From assembly GCA_928212115.1 (NCBI GenBank), contig CAKMRJ010005523.1:242388110-242452109 (forward strand): a stretch of 64,000 bases of DNA, given 5' to 3'. Positions 12,489-24,521 of this stretch are shown here, one piece after another. Position 1 is the stretch's first letter; the number at the start of each line of letters is the position of its first letter. The notes below the pieces were generated by a model. The model ran no database searches. It was not told where the DNA came from and was given only the letters and a program-made list of their open reading frames with translations. The position numbers and the translations under genes were made by a program. Origin of the DNA: Lactuca virosa (taxonomy: Eukaryota; Streptophyta; Magnoliopsida; Asterales; Asteraceae).

Positions 12489-14263
12489 TGTAACATCCAG
12501 ATTTTCAGGGATATTATTGTGTATGTTAATCTTGAGATTGAAGGAGAGACTCGACGAGTTGAGGGTCCAACTCGCCGAGTCGAGTCGAGTTGCTCGCGTG
12601 GATTTAATGAATGGACTAGACGAGTCAGAGGAGGGACTCGCCGAGTAGGTGTTGGGCAGATAAACCCTAATTTCTCGGGTTTGGGACCTATTTAAACGCA
12701 CTTATAGCCTCATTTGCGGCTACCTTCCCCTGAGAGAAAACCCTAATTGCTATTGGAGCTAGAGAGTGAGATAGAAGCTCATATTGTGGTTCTTGTGCAT
12801 CATTTGAGGAAGAGGAGGAGGTTATCAAGCAAGGAGCTGGAGGTGAGGCTGTTGGATCTAGTGATTTCCTGTCCAGAGCTCCCGAGGAAGGTAAGAAGTC
12901 TTTACCTTTCTTTTTATTTTGGATAGATCTCATATCTATGGAGTTTTAGGGCTTTTGCCATCTTTTGTTTGGGTTTTTGAGTAGCATGAGTTAGCAAGAA
13001 GTCTAGACCTCAGATATGGACCTTGTGAGGTCCTTAGAGTCTAGGTGTCCCAGCTTTATTCATCCATATGAGGGTTTTTGGGCTTAATCACTCATGAAGG
13101 GCATGTATTAGCATTTTGGAGCAATAACATCATGCATGAATGTAAAGATTGAAGCTTTACGTGACTATTGAGCCTTGAGAGGACAGATCTAGTGTTTGGA
13201 GTGATAGATATGTTTTAAATCGTCTGAATGAGCCTTGGGTCTGAATGAACTCGCCGAGTCAATGAGCCGACTCGACTAGTTGATTAGGGTTTGTCCCGTA
13301 GATCTGAATCATGCGATCACTCAGCGAGTTGGGAGTCAACTTGACGTGCTGAGTCAACCTTCACGAGACTTATGTGGAAAACGATGGGACTCGACGAGTC
13401 ACAAAGGTGCACTCGGCGAGTCAGGTCAAATATGGACTGATGACTCGAGTCTGACTTCTGTTGACTTTAGGGTTTAGTCAACATGAGTAATGGAGACCAT
13501 GGAGGGGTAAAATGGTCTTTTATCCACTTCAAGAGTTAGACAGAGAAAGAGGGTAGCCTTTAGAATATGCGAGTATTAATAGAGCATTAATTAGAGATAT
13601 TTATCCTATGTGATAGGCGGAGGCTAGTTCGAGATTTCCGAGTACGAGACTGTTACTTGCTTGCTTACAAGGTGAGTCTTCTCACTATACTTTACCTAGA
13701 GTGGTAAATATGTGTGACCAAAGGGTCTTATTTGCTTGCTTGAGTTATGCATTTTCTGTGTGATATATGTGTTTTATGTTATATTATGTGATATATAGAC
13801 CGGACCGGAGGGTCCAACGTATTATGAGACCGGAGGGTTCTCAACCAGACCGGACCGGAGGGTCCAACGAGCCATGGGACTGGAGGGTCCCAACCAGACC
13901 GGACCGGAGGGTCCAACGAGCCGTGGGACTGGAGGGTCCCACTGAGACACATTGACCGGAGGGTCTTGCAGAGTTATAGCCTCGAGTGGCTAGTTATTGT
14001 GCGTGGTATTTTGGGGAACTCACTAAGCTTCGTGCTTACCGTGTTATGAGTTATGTGTTTCAGGTTTTTCTCAGGATCGCGGGAAGGCACCGACTTGATT
14101 GTACACACCAGTGAAAGAGTTACGTTCTGAGGATCCTGGATTTGAATCAAACAATTACGGAGTTGTGATTTGTAAATTAAATAAATGAGATTTTCGTGAA
14201 ATGTGTTATGAGAATTATGCGATTTTTAAATGAAAAGTTTGTTTGAAAATTTACGGTGTTACA
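12489..14263 (+). mobile_element. Solo LTR S (plus strand)
   Basis: Ends are TGTAACATCC and CGGTGTTACA. The flanks are tttaa (12484-12488) and ttgaa (14264-14268), a 5-bp TSD with one mismatch. The order inside is ACTCGNCGAGT palindromes (12549-12645), a TATA-like site (CTATTTAAAC, 12688-12697), a leader, more palindromes (13249-13422), a tandem array, and the 3' end. At about 1775 bp, with no coding capacity and no partner LTR, it is a solo LTR, probably Ty3/gypsy. Confidence 0.8.
13797..13965 (+). repeat. GACCGGA-rich tandem array in solo LTR S
   Basis: Units of about 50 bp contain AGACCGGACCGGAGGGTCC, GAGCC(A/G)TGGGACTGG and AGGGTCCCA, repeated about three and a half times. The ORF through this array is a repeat artefact. 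Confidence 0.8.
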
Positions 14264-14325
14264 TTGAAGCTTTTGTATGGATTAATAGATCCCAAAACCA
14301 AACCTTAAGTCCCTAACACTCTCAG

Positions 14326-16843
14326 TGTCACATCCCTAAACCGGAACGACGAAAACGTTTGAGGGTGGATGACGTCATATGCAGTATCACAACAATTGTA
14401 TCATAGCAATCATAGTAAACACAACCATTACATTGAATACATAAATGAAAAGAGTTTACATCTATTTGATTCTTGTTTTTATACATCAAAGGTATAATCA
14501 AAATAGAAAGACGTGACTCTATACGCTCCATCTTCTCAAAACTCCAGGAGGTACCTGTCTACTGATTTACTGAGAATACAAGCAGTTTTGAAAGAGTATC
14601 AGCATAAAGCTGGTGAGTTCATAAGCGATGTTTTGTAGTGAAAACTTGTTGATGAATCTTGTAAAAATGTTCGTATGTTTCCAAGAAAATCCAATATTTT
14701 CTTTAGTAAAAGCATGATCTTGCCAGTTCCTTCTATGAATGTTTGTTACGGTATCCTTTGTAGTATAAAACATATTAGTCTGTATGCTTGGTTACTACTA
14801 GAATGTATAGTATGATGAATTCTGTATGAAAAACCACTGTGTGGAATGTTCTATTTGAAAACCCTGACTACCACCATTATGCATAGTAGTTTTATTAAAT
14901 AAAACCATGTGTTGTATTTCTGAAATCCCCAAATGTAACATATAATAGTTCTATTAATTAAAATAAAACTAATGAAGAATGAAATCTCGTAAACAAAGTT
15001 TAATTTATACTTATTGTGAGTCAGTCGTATAACCATGCTTGATATGACCTAGTGACCTTTACAACATTCTTCAAGTGTTGGTTAAATGACATTTGTCACC
15101 TCAGGCATGCCTGCCTAACTGTAGCTAGCAGTTCAGGTGTGAGATTGTCAATCCCGAATAGATCTATTCACAAATCTCACGCTCTCCCTCCAGGAGACTT
15201 TGGTTATACTATGATAGGATTTAGTTCAGTACACCTAAGGGTACAGTTTTGAAGTAGAGTCTCACAATTCTGTATAATCTAGTTTACATGTAATTCTGTA
15301 TTGTTCTCTTGTATATGAATCCGTTGAATACTGTATACGGTAATAATTATACTTCAATAATTATTAAGTGTTGTACTCTTGTAGTAATGTATATCATAAA
15401 CTAAATCTGTCATAGTTTATATGTTTAGCAGTGTATAACTCTGAATTCGTAAAAACTGTGCATTGAAAATCCCAAACTACCTATTACAGTTTACTTGAAA
15501 TGTTATGTCCTTGTTTTGTATAATGTTCCGAAAACTATGCAATTATGTTTCTAAGTTGAAAGTGTCCCTTATGCTCAACATAATACAAAATGGATAAAAT
15601 AACTAAATATTTTATAAAACGTGGAAATCGTTTGACTGTATAAATTGCATAAGTTTTAAGTTTGTTAAAACCCTTTGTTCTGTTTCACAAAAATCATTTG
15701 TGTTTGGCTTGTATCCCCCCCCCCTGAAAACATTAAAAATCATAAAAGCGTAGGGGTATGAACTCACCTGAAGTGAGTGGTCTGAATGAAAGATCGGTAT
15801 GGGATGCTGAGTGTCAAGTGAAGTTTCGAACACACACGGATCCTATTTAGCATGTAGTAACACACATATGTATCAAATTAGGGTATATCACAACTAGTTA
15901 TGATAGGAAACCACCCTAGGGACTTGGGAACACTTGAAACTAAGTGTTAAAAGCATATGTGATTGAATAAGGGAGGTGTACGGCCACACTAAGGGTGTGT
16001 ACGGCCATGGGTGTACGGCCCATGAGTGTACGTCCGTACACTCATGAAGAAGTGTGCATGTTGAGGTGTTTTAAGGCCCTAAGAAGCATCAAGGAAGTGT
16101 TATTGGTCCCATGCTTAGCTTTATTGGAAGTTTAAGGCCATCAGTGATCATCAAAGATGGTTTACGGCCCTATGAGGTGTGTACGGCCGTACAAGGGGTG
16201 TGCGGCCGTACACCCTTCATGTTCATGCTAAATTGGTCGATTTTAAGGTGAATCAAGGCTAGGATCAAAGGTTTAGCATGTCCAACTAGATGATAGGGGC
16301 TAAACTCTCACTTTGGAGGGCCTTTTAGGTGTGTACGACCAACCTTATGAAGGTGTACGGCCGTACTCCCTTCATGGGATGAAGAACATGTTGAAACATG
16401 ATGAATCAAGGATTGAATCAAGAGGTCTTTCAAGTATAACAAGATAAAGGATGGAATACTTACGTTTTTGAAGCCTTGGAGGGTTCAAGGTTGAAGAAGC
16501 TTGAGAGAAAATGGAGTGGTGTGCAGCCAAGGGAAGAAAGAAATGAAGGAAGTGAGGTCTACACATATATATAGGGGTGGGTGACCGACCATCTCGAGTG
16601 TACGGCCATGAGGGGGTGTACGGCCGTACACCCATGTGTACGGCCGTACACTCCTCCTGAAGGAGTGTATGGCCCAAAATGCCACTTTACGACTTTGTTA
16701 ACTCATCCCTAATCTCAACCTTGATTGTACTTTAGCTTAGAACACTTAAACGAACCCTAAACAGTGCTAAAAGATAACAGAAACAGGTCTGACTTTGATT
16801 GAATTGAATGGTTTATACAAAACAGAAATTTTGGGTTGTCATA
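14326..16843 (-). repeat. Left (3') LTR of G1
   Basis: 2518 bp; the end next to the internal region is TGTCATA instead of TGTCACA (one base changed). It carries many TACGGCCGTA palindromes (about 15980-16360 and 16600-16655) and a C12-13 run near 15715. It has a 20-bp palindrome unit that the other LTR lacks (16621-16640). Confidence 0.9.
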
Positions 16844-16896
16844 TCATCCCCCCGTTAGAGGGAATTTCTTCCCGAAATTCAAACATAGAATACAAA

Positions 16897-17920
16897 TCAT
16901 GGGCTCGGGAAGATGTGAGGATACTTCTGTTTCATTGAATCCTCGCGCTCCCAAGTGAATTCGGGTCCCCGCTTGGCATTCCAGCGAACCTTCACTATCG
17001 GGATGCGACTTTGTTTCGTTCGTTTGACTTCCTGGTCCATGATTTCGACTGGTTCCTCTACAAAGTGTAAGCTGTTGTCTAGTTCGATCTCATCGAGGGG
17101 AATCACAAGTGTCTCATCGAACAGACCTTCTTTAGGTTCGACACGTGGAAGACGGGATGTACGTTGTTAAGTTCTCGGGGTAAACGGAGTTTGTATGCTA
17201 CGGGACCGATCCTAGCGAGGATCTCGAATGGTCCAATGTATCTTGGATTTAGCTTTCCACGCTTTCCGAAGCGTGTCATGCCCTTCCAGGGTGAGACCTT
17301 CAAAAGAACACGGTCACCAACCTAGAACTCCAAGGGTTTTCGTCTCTTATCGGCGTAGCTCTTTTGTCTATCTCTTGACGCTTTTAGTCGTTCTCGGATT
17401 TGTATGATCTTTTCAGTCGTCTCTCGGATGATTTCAGGACCCGTGAGAGGGCTGTCGGGGACTTGACCCTTGACTAGCTGTGTGTCGCCCACCTCGGCCC
17501 AACACAAAGGGGATCTGCACTTACGGCCATAGAGGGCTTCAAACGGCGCAGCCTTGATGCTGGTATGGTAGCTGTTGTTGTAGGAAAATTCGACCAAGGG
17601 AAAATAAGTGTCCCATGACATGCCGAAGTCGATGACGCATGCTCTCAACATATCTTCCAATGTCTAAATTGTTCTCTCACTCTGCCCATCTGTCTGTGGA
17701 TGATAAGCCGTGCTCATATCCAGCTTAGTTCCAAGAGCCTTCTAAAGTGACTGCCAAAATCTCGAGGTAAACCTGCTATCTCGGTCGGAGATAATGGACA
17801 CAGGCACACCATGCAGACGAACTATCTCTTGGATGTAGATTCGTGTGAGTCTCTCCATTTTGAAGTTTTCCTTGATTGGCAGAAGTGGGCGGATTTAGTC
17901 AGTCGATCGACAATTACCTA
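16897..17920 (-). pseudogene. Broken integrase core and chromodomain-like C-terminus of G1 pol
   Basis: The minus strand continues the integrase from 17918 towards 16897, with stops and shifts. A W-to-stop change sits at about 17919, a frame slip near 17883, and in-frame stops at about 17743, 17664 and 17320. There is another slip near 17128. Readable pieces include an integrase core fragment (MEDMLRACVIDFGMSWDTYF, 17322-17660, then LYGRKCRSPLCW), a GPFEILARIGPVAYKL segment (17103-17303), and a chromodomain-like end (EEPVEIMDQEVKRTKQSRIP, then VKVRWN, 16897-17106). In the family these parts join cDNA to chromosomes and help choose chromatin targets. The number of lesions rules out function. 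Confidence 0.85.
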
Positions 17921-19228
17921 GATGGCGTCGTTCCCACTCGGAGATCTAGGTAACTTAGTGATGAAATCCATTGTGATCCTTTCCCACTTCCACTCAGGTA
18001 TTTCTAGCTGCTGAAGTAGACCTGAGGGCTTTTGATATTCTATATTCACCTTGGCGCAAGTCAGACACTTGCCCATGAAGGGAGCGATTTCTGCTTTCAT
18101 GTTCGACCACCAATATAGTTTTTTGAGATCCAGATACATTTTATCTGAACCTGGGTGAACGGAGTATCTAGTCTTGTGAGATTCGTTCATGACAACCTCC
18201 CTGTACCCGCCGTACTTTGGGGTGCAGATCCGGTTCATGAAATAGTAAACTCCGTCTCCCTTGATCTCTAAGTTCTTTTCCATTCCTCTCAAGGCTTCAT
18301 CCGACATGTTCTCTGGTTTTAAGGCTTCCAGTTGAGCCTCTCTGATTTGCGTGGATAATTGGGAATGGATGGTCATTGTTGGTGCCTTCATTCTACGACC
18401 GGAATACTCCTTTCGGCTGAGGCCATCCACTACCACATTGGCTTTGCCGGGATGGTAACGTATTTCGCACTCATAATCACTAAGTAGCTCTACCCACCGC
18501 CGCTGTCTCATGTTTAACTCTTTCTGATCAAAGATATGTTGTAGCCTCTTATGGTCGGTGAAGACGGTGCACTTGGTTCCGTAGAGATAATGTCTCCAGA
18601 TCTTTAACGCGAAGACCACTGCTCCCAACTCCAGATCGTGAGTTGTGTAATTGAATTCGTGTTTTTTCAGCTGTCTTGAGGAATAAGCGATAACCTTTCC
18701 TCGCTGCATGAGCACACAGCCTAGGCCCTGATTGGATGCATCACAGTAGACAACGAAGTCTTCCGTCCCTTCGAGCAGGGACAAGATAGGTGCGCTGCAT
18801 AGGGCCTGCTTCAATGTTTGAAACACAGTGTCTTGATTTTCTCCCCAACTAAAGGTTACACCTTTCTGTGTCAGGGTGGTTAAAGGCTTAGCGATTTTGG
18901 AGAAGTTTTGGATAAACCTGCGATAATAGCCAGCGAGACCCAATAATTGACGGATTTTTGTGGGCGTCTTCGGTGCTGACCAATTCTCAATCGCTTTGAT
19001 CTTGGAAGGGTCCACATGTATGCCTTCCTCGCTAACCACGTGACCAAGGAAGGTTACTTTCCTGATCCAGAACTCGCACTTTGAAAACTTTGCATAGAGT
19101 TTCTCCGCCCTTAGTGATTCTGATACTAGTCTCAAGTGATGTCTATGATCTTCCTTGCTCAGAGAGTAGACAAGTATGTCATCAATGAACACAATTACAA
19201 ACTTGTCAAGGAAAGGGGCGGCACACAC
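17918..19228 (-). pseudogene. G1 pol: C-terminal RT, RNase H and integrase zinc finger
   Basis: A 436-codon open frame. It starts in the RT palm with FIDDIL (the YxDD-type catalytic site) in its first 20 residues. RNase H follows (YCDASNQGLGCVLMQ, then DHKRLQHIF and ADGLSR written here as VDGLSR). The integrase HHCC zinc finger is HKTRYSVHPG with CLTC downstream. It overlaps the upstream frame by 23 bp but is in another frame. The shift lies in a short run of pyrimidines near 19213-19216, where one extra base splits the RT. The first ATG is therefore not a natural start. Confidence 0.88.
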
Positions 19229-21434
19229 GATTCATCAGATCCATGAATACCTCGGGTGCGTTGGTTAGACCAAAGGGCATTACTACAAACTCGTAGTGTC
19301 CGTAACGAGTTCGGAATGTTGTCTTGGGAACATCATTCTCATGAACTCGTAATTGATGATACCCTGATCTTAGGTCTATTTTCGAGAAGTAACTGGCTCC
19401 CTGAAGTTGATTGAAGAGATCGTCGATTCTGGGTAAGGGATAACGGTTCTTGATGGTCAGCTTGTTCAGTTCTCGATAATCTATGCACATTCGGAAGGAT
19501 CCATCTTTCTTTTTCACGAATAAGATCGGGGCTCCCCAGGGTGAGGAACTCGGTCTTATGAATCCTTTGTTGATCAGCTCATTGAGCTGGCTGGATAACT
19601 CTTGCATTTCTGCCGACGCTAGACGATATGGAGATTTAGCTACAGGAGTAGCTCCGGGGATTAAGTCGATACGAAACTCGACTTGGCGCTCGGGAGGGAT
19701 TCTTGGAAGATCTTCGGGGAAGACATCAGGAAAGTTACAAACTTCGGGGATGCTCTCGAGGTCTTTAACTTTTTGCGTTTCGTCCACAACATGAGCTAGG
19801 AATGGATGGCACTCCTTCCGCAGATACTTCTGGGCTTTGATGCATGAAATGATACGAAGGTTCGAACTGAGTTTATCACCGTAAATAGTGAGGGCTTCGC
19901 CAGAGGGAAGATTGAGACGAATAACTTTCTCGTAGCAAAAGATATCAGCACGATTGGGGCTCAACCAATCCATGCCGATTATGACATCGAAGCTCTTTAT
20001 GGAAACTGGCATAAGATCGAAGGGAAAGGAATGATCGTTCAGGGTAAGAGTACAACCTATGAATATGTCGTTAGTGCTCTCTTTCTTTCCGTTAGCCATC
20101 TCGACGGTAAATGTTTCAGTTAAAGGTTGAGATTTACATTTGAGTAGATGTTTGAATGCATGACTAACAAAGCTCCTCTCCGCACTAGAATCGAAAAGAA
20201 TGCATGCATAAGAGTTGTCAAGGAGGAACGTACCCGTAACAACGGTAGGATCAGCGACTGCTTCCTCCTGACCCATAGATAGCAGCCTCCATGTGTTGCC
20301 AGCTGTTGTTGCCTTGGGGCAATTTCTTTTGAAGTGCCCAACCTCTCCACAGCCATAACAGGCTTGACCGGTGCCCGTTCCAGGAGCCTGATTGGTAGGT
20401 TGGACGGGTGCTTTGCAGAATCGAGTCGTGTATCCCTTCTTACCACAGCTGTTGCATTGCAAATCACGGCAGGGTCCGTGATGATGAAAGTTGCACTTGT
20501 TGCACTTTGGAAGAGTACCAGCATATCCACTGGTAGGTGCTTGGGTGGTTGGAACAGCAGCTGAAGTAGTAGCAGCATGAACTGCCATTGTTTGCTGTTT
20601 CGTGGAGGGCTCCTGCGAAGACTGGCCCTTTCGTTTGTTCCAGAACTTTTTCTTTCCACCACTAGCCTTTGGTGGTTCGGGAGCGGCTGTTACCTCATCA
20701 AGATCGACCCCGTGATCTACCAGAGTCTGCGCCAGACACTTGGCGCTATCAAATGTAGAAGGCTTAGTAGCCAAGACATTCCCTTGAGTTGGGGGCGTCA
20801 ATCCCCAAATGTATCTTTCTTGCTTTTCGGGGTGACCATTCCCGGATAGATTGAGAGCCAGATCGCAGAATCTAGCTGTGTAGGCAGAAATGTCTGAACC
20901 CTTCATCTTCAGGTTCCAGAGCTCATGCTCCAACTTCTGCATCTCGCCCCTTGGGCAGTATTCAGCAAGCATGAGTTCCTTTAGGTTATCCCAACCCATG
21001 ACATTTGCTACCGGCAGGGTTAGGGATTTGACACGACCATTCCACCAGGTCAGTGCTCTGTCGGTGAAGGTGCAGGCGGCGAATTTCACCTTGTTTGCCT
21101 CGGAACAGGCACAAATCTCGAAGATGGATTCGATCTTCTCGAACCATCGGGTTAAGGCAATGACTCCACCATTGCCATCGAAGGGTTTGGGTTTTGCGTT
21201 CATGAAGTCCTTATAGGAACACTCCTTCTGGTGTACCTGACCTCCATCAATATTTTGGGGATCTGTTCCACCTCCTGATCCACCAGAGCTGCCCTGATTT
21301 ATTTGCACCATTGCTGTAGTCACAGCGGCTGTTACTGCTGCCTGGAACATGGCAGGATCGAACTGTGGAGGTGGTGGCGTTGGATCAGTTGGGGGATTGT
21401 TGTTCTTCCTGTTGGGTCTTTTCCTGGGAGGCAT
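19206..21434 (-). CDS. G1 gag, protease and N-terminal RT
   Basis: A 742-codon ORF starting MPPRKRPNRKNN. It has a proline-rich N-terminus, then a gag capsid-type domain (about residues 85-215, TRWFEKIESIF). Two CCHC knuckles follow: CNSCGKKGYTTRFC, where the His is Tyr, and CYGCGEVGHFKRNC, intact. The protease motif reads LFDSSAERSF, with Ser where DSG/DTG is usual, which probably kills activity. The RT begins YRELNKLTIKNRYPLP and contains FSKIDLRSGYHQ. The frame ends after VCRPFP because of a one-base insertion and continues in the next feature. It would encode the capsid and the first enzymes of the element. Confidence 0.9.
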   Translation of the reverse strand: MPPRKRPNRKNNNPPTDPTPPPPQFDPAMFQAAVTAAVTTAMVQINQGSSGGSGGGTDPQNIDGGQVHQKECSYKDFMNAKPKPFDGNGGVIALTRWFEKIESIFEICACSEANKVKFAACTFTDRALTWWNGRVKSLTLPVANVMGWDNLKELMLAEYCPRGEMQKLEHELWNLKMKGSDISAYTARFCDLALNLSGNGHPEKQERYIWGLTPPTQGNVLATKPSTFDSAKCLAQTLVDHGVDLDEVTAAPEPPKASGGKKKFWNKRKGQSSQEPSTKQQTMAVHAATTSAAVPTTQAPTSGYAGTLPKCNKCNFHHHGPCRDLQCNSCGKKGYTTRFCKAPVQPTNQAPGTGTGQACYGCGEVGHFKRNCPKATTAGNTWRLLSMGQEEAVADPTVVTGTFLLDNSYACILFDSSAERSFVSHAFKHLLKCKSQPLTETFTVEMANGKKESTNDIFIGCTLTLNDHSFPFDLMPVSIKSFDVIIGMDWLSPNRADIFCYEKVIRLNLPSGEALTIYGDKLSSNLRIISCIKAQKYLRKECHPFLAHVVDETQKVKDLESIPEVCNFPDVFPEDLPRIPPERQVEFRIDLIPGATPVAKSPYRLASAEMQELSSQLNELINKGFIRPSSSPWGAPILFVKKKDGSFRMCIDYRELNKLTIKNRYPLPRIDDLFNQLQGASYFSKIDLRSGYHQLRVHENDVPKTTFRTRYGHYEFVVMPFGLTNAPEVFMDLMNRVCRPFP

Positions 21435-22033
21435 CTTGTTCTAAAAAGAATGAAGAAAAAGAGGATGATAAGTCCTATAGAATTTTAGAATCAAGAGATA
21501 TAACACAAAGATATATCTCAGCTTGATAGATAAAGTGTTCTACGAAGCGATAAATAGAGAAGGGTTACTAATGCAAGTAAACTATCGCTAAGAAGAAATA
21601 CGTAGCAACACTTGGAATGAATCTCTATACTGTATTCGGCTCTAGCTAAAATACTCCTATAGTATTTTAAGTTGTATGTTTTGTTAATCGATATCTGATG
21701 TATATATAGTTGGTAAGTTTTAGGCTTGCTGCAACACCACAGTCACTCCCAAGCACATGTTGGTCATGTCTCGAATAAATATAGTTGATCAGGCTATATT
21801 GACCCTAGACATGATTACATAACTGTCCAGGTTTAATCGCAGTGTCCAACATCCAAATACTTTTGTTTTGTTCTACCTATGACTCTGGTTCTGGTATGTA
21901 TGTATACTTGTATACTTCTTATAAAATACTTATATTTTAAAAGTATACTTTTAGTTCAGAGCACTTAAGCCCCTTGGTGTTTATAGTTGTATACCATGTA
22001 AGGTTCGGTATACTTAGTTCACTATAAACAAGA

Positions 22034-22045
22034 GCTCTGATACCA
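22034..22045 (-). other. Primer binding site of G1
   Basis: The minus strand reads TGGTATCAGAGC, complementary to the 3' end of initiator-Met tRNA. It lies 3 bp inside the right LTR, as expected for the 5' LTR of a minus-strand element. Confidence 0.85.
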
Positions 22046-22048
22046 ATC

Positions 22049-24521
22049 TGTCACACCCCCAAACCGGAACGGCGGAAACGCTTGAGGGTGGATGACGTCA
22101 TATGCAGTATCACAACAATTGTATCATAACAATCATAGTAAACACAACCATTACATTGAATACATAAATGAAAAGAGTTTACATTAATTTGATTCTTGTT
22201 TTTATACATCAAAGGTATAATCAAAATAGAAAGACGTGACTCTATACGCTCCATCTTCTCAAAACTCCAGGAGGTACCTGTCTACTGATTTCCTAAGAAT
22301 ACAAGCAGTTTTGAAAGAGTATCAACATAAAGCTGGTGAGTTCATAAGCGATGTTTTGTAGTGAGAACTTGTTGATGAATCTTGTAAAAATGTTCGTATG
22401 TTTCCAAGAAAATCCAATATTTTCTTTAGTAAAAGCATGATCTTGCCAGTTCCTTCTATGAATGTTTGTTACGGTATCCTTTGTAGTATAAAACATATTA
22501 GTCTGTATGCTTGGTTACTACTAGAATGTTTAGTATGATGAATTCTGTATGAAAAACCACTGTGTGGAATGTTCTGTTTGAAAACCCTGGCTACCACCAT
22601 TATGTATAGTAGTTTTATTAAATAAAACCATGTGTTGTATTTATGAAATCCCCAAATGTAATGTATAATAGTTCTATTAATTAAAATAAAACTAATGAAG
22701 AATGAAATCTCGTAAACAAAGGTTAGTTTATACTTATTGTGAGTCGTATAACCATGCTTGATATGACCTAGTGACCTTTACAACGTTCTTCAAGTGTTGG
22801 TTAAATGACATTTGTCACCTCAGGCATGCCTGCCTAACTATAGCTAGCAGTTCAGGTGTGAGATTGTCAATCCCGAATAGATCTATTCACAAATCTCACG
22901 CTCTCCCTCCAGGAGACTCTGGTTATACTGTGATAGGATTTAGTTCAGTACACCTAAGGGTACAGTTTTGAAGTAGAGTCTCACAATTCTGTATAATCTA
23001 GTTTACATGTAATTCTGTATTGTTCTCTTGTATTTGAATCCGTTGAATACTGTATACGGTAATAATTATACTTAAATAATTATTAAATGTTGTACTCTTG
23101 TAGTAATGTATATCATAAACTAAATCTGTCATAGTTTATATGTTTAGTAGTGTATAACTCTGAATTCGTAAAAACTATGCATTGAAAACCCCAAACTATA
23201 CCTATTATAGTTTACTTGAAATGTTATGTCCTTGTTTTGTATAATATTCCGAAAACTATGCAATTATGTTTCTAAGTTGAAAGTGTCACTTATGCTCAAC
23301 ATAATACAAAAGGGATAAAATAACTAAACATTTTATAAAACGTGGAAATCGTTTGACTGTATAAATTGCATAAGTTTTAAGTTTGTTAAACCCTTTGTTC
23401 TGTTTCACAAAAAATCATTTGTGTTTGGCTTGTATTCCCCCACTGAAAACATTAAAAATAATAAAAGCGTAGGGGTATGAACTCACCTGAAGTGAGTGGT
23501 CTGAATGAAAGATCGGTATGGGATGCTGAGTGTCAAGTGAAGTTTCGAACACACACGGATCCTATTTAGCATGTAGTAACACACATATGTATCAAATTAG
23601 GGTATATCACAACTAGTTATGATAGGAAACCACCATAGGAACTTGGGAACACTTGAAACTAGGTGTTAAAATCATATGTGATTGAATGAGGGAGGTGTAC
23701 GGCCACACTAAGGGTGTGTACGGCTCATGAGTGTACGTCCGTACACTCATGAAGAAGTGTGCATGTTGAGGTGTTTTAAGGCCCTAAGAAGCATCAAGGA
23801 AGTGTTATTGGTCCCATGCTTAGCTTTATTGGAAGTTTAAGGCCATCAATGATCATCAAAGAGGGTTTACGGCCCTATGAGGTGTGTACGGCCGTACAAG
23901 GGGTGTGCGGCCGTACACCCTTCATGTTCATGCTAAATTGGTCGATTTTAAGGTGAATCAAGGCTAGGATCAAAGATTTAGCATGTTCAACTAGATGATA
24001 TGGGCTAAACTCTCACTTTGGAGGGCCTTTAAGGTGTGTACGGCCAACCTTATGAAGGTGTACGGTCGTACTCCCTTCAAGAGATGAAGAACATGTTGAA
24101 ACATGATGAATCAAGGTTTGAATCAAGAGGTCTTTTAAGTATAACAAGATAAAGGATGGAATACTTACGTTTTTGAAGCCTTGGAGGGTTCACGGTTGAA
24201 GAAGCTTGAGAGAAAATGGAGTGGTGTGCAACCAAGGGAAGAAAGAAATGAAGGAAGTAAGATCTACACATATATATAGGGGTGGGTGACCGACCATCTC
24301 GAGTGTACGGCCATGAGGTGGTGTACGACCGTACACTCCTCCTGAAGGAGTGTATGGCCCAAAATGCCACTTTACGACTTTGTTAACTCATCTCAACATT
24401 GATTGTACTTAAGCTTAGAACACTTAAACGAACCCTAAACAGTGCTAAAAGATAACAGAAACGGATCTGACTTTGATTGAATTGAATGGTTTATACAAAA
24501 GAGAAATTTCGGGTTGTCACA
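22049..24521 (-). repeat. Right (5') LTR of G1
   Basis: 2473 bp, matching the left LTR throughout with scattered substitutions and small gaps. On the minus strand the palindromes at about 24303-24355 precede the TATA-like run (TATATATA, about 24271-24279). More palindromes follow in the leader (about 23695-24070). Confidence 0.9.

Larger units (their letters stand above)
14326..24521 (-). mobile_element. Ty3/gypsy LTR retrotransposon G1 (Tekay-like), minus strand
   Basis: Left LTR 14326-16843 and right LTR 22049-24521 are long, closely similar copies (TGTCACA... to ...GGGTTGTCACA). The TSD is ctcag (14321-14325) versus ctcaa (24522-24526), one mismatch. The minus-strand primer site (TGGTATCAGAGC) is at 22034-22045, and a purine tract (AACGGGGGGATGA) abuts the left LTR at about 16844-16856. 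The domain order on the minus strand is gag, protease, RT, RNase H, integrase, chromodomain-like tail, which is Ty3/gypsy. The reading frame is broken several times, so this copy is not autonomous. It is inserted in solo LTR H. Confidence 0.92.

Noticed and set aside
13767..13955. Arg/Pro-rich frame over the GACCGGA array
   Set aside because: Purely the translation of a tandem repeat in a solo LTR.
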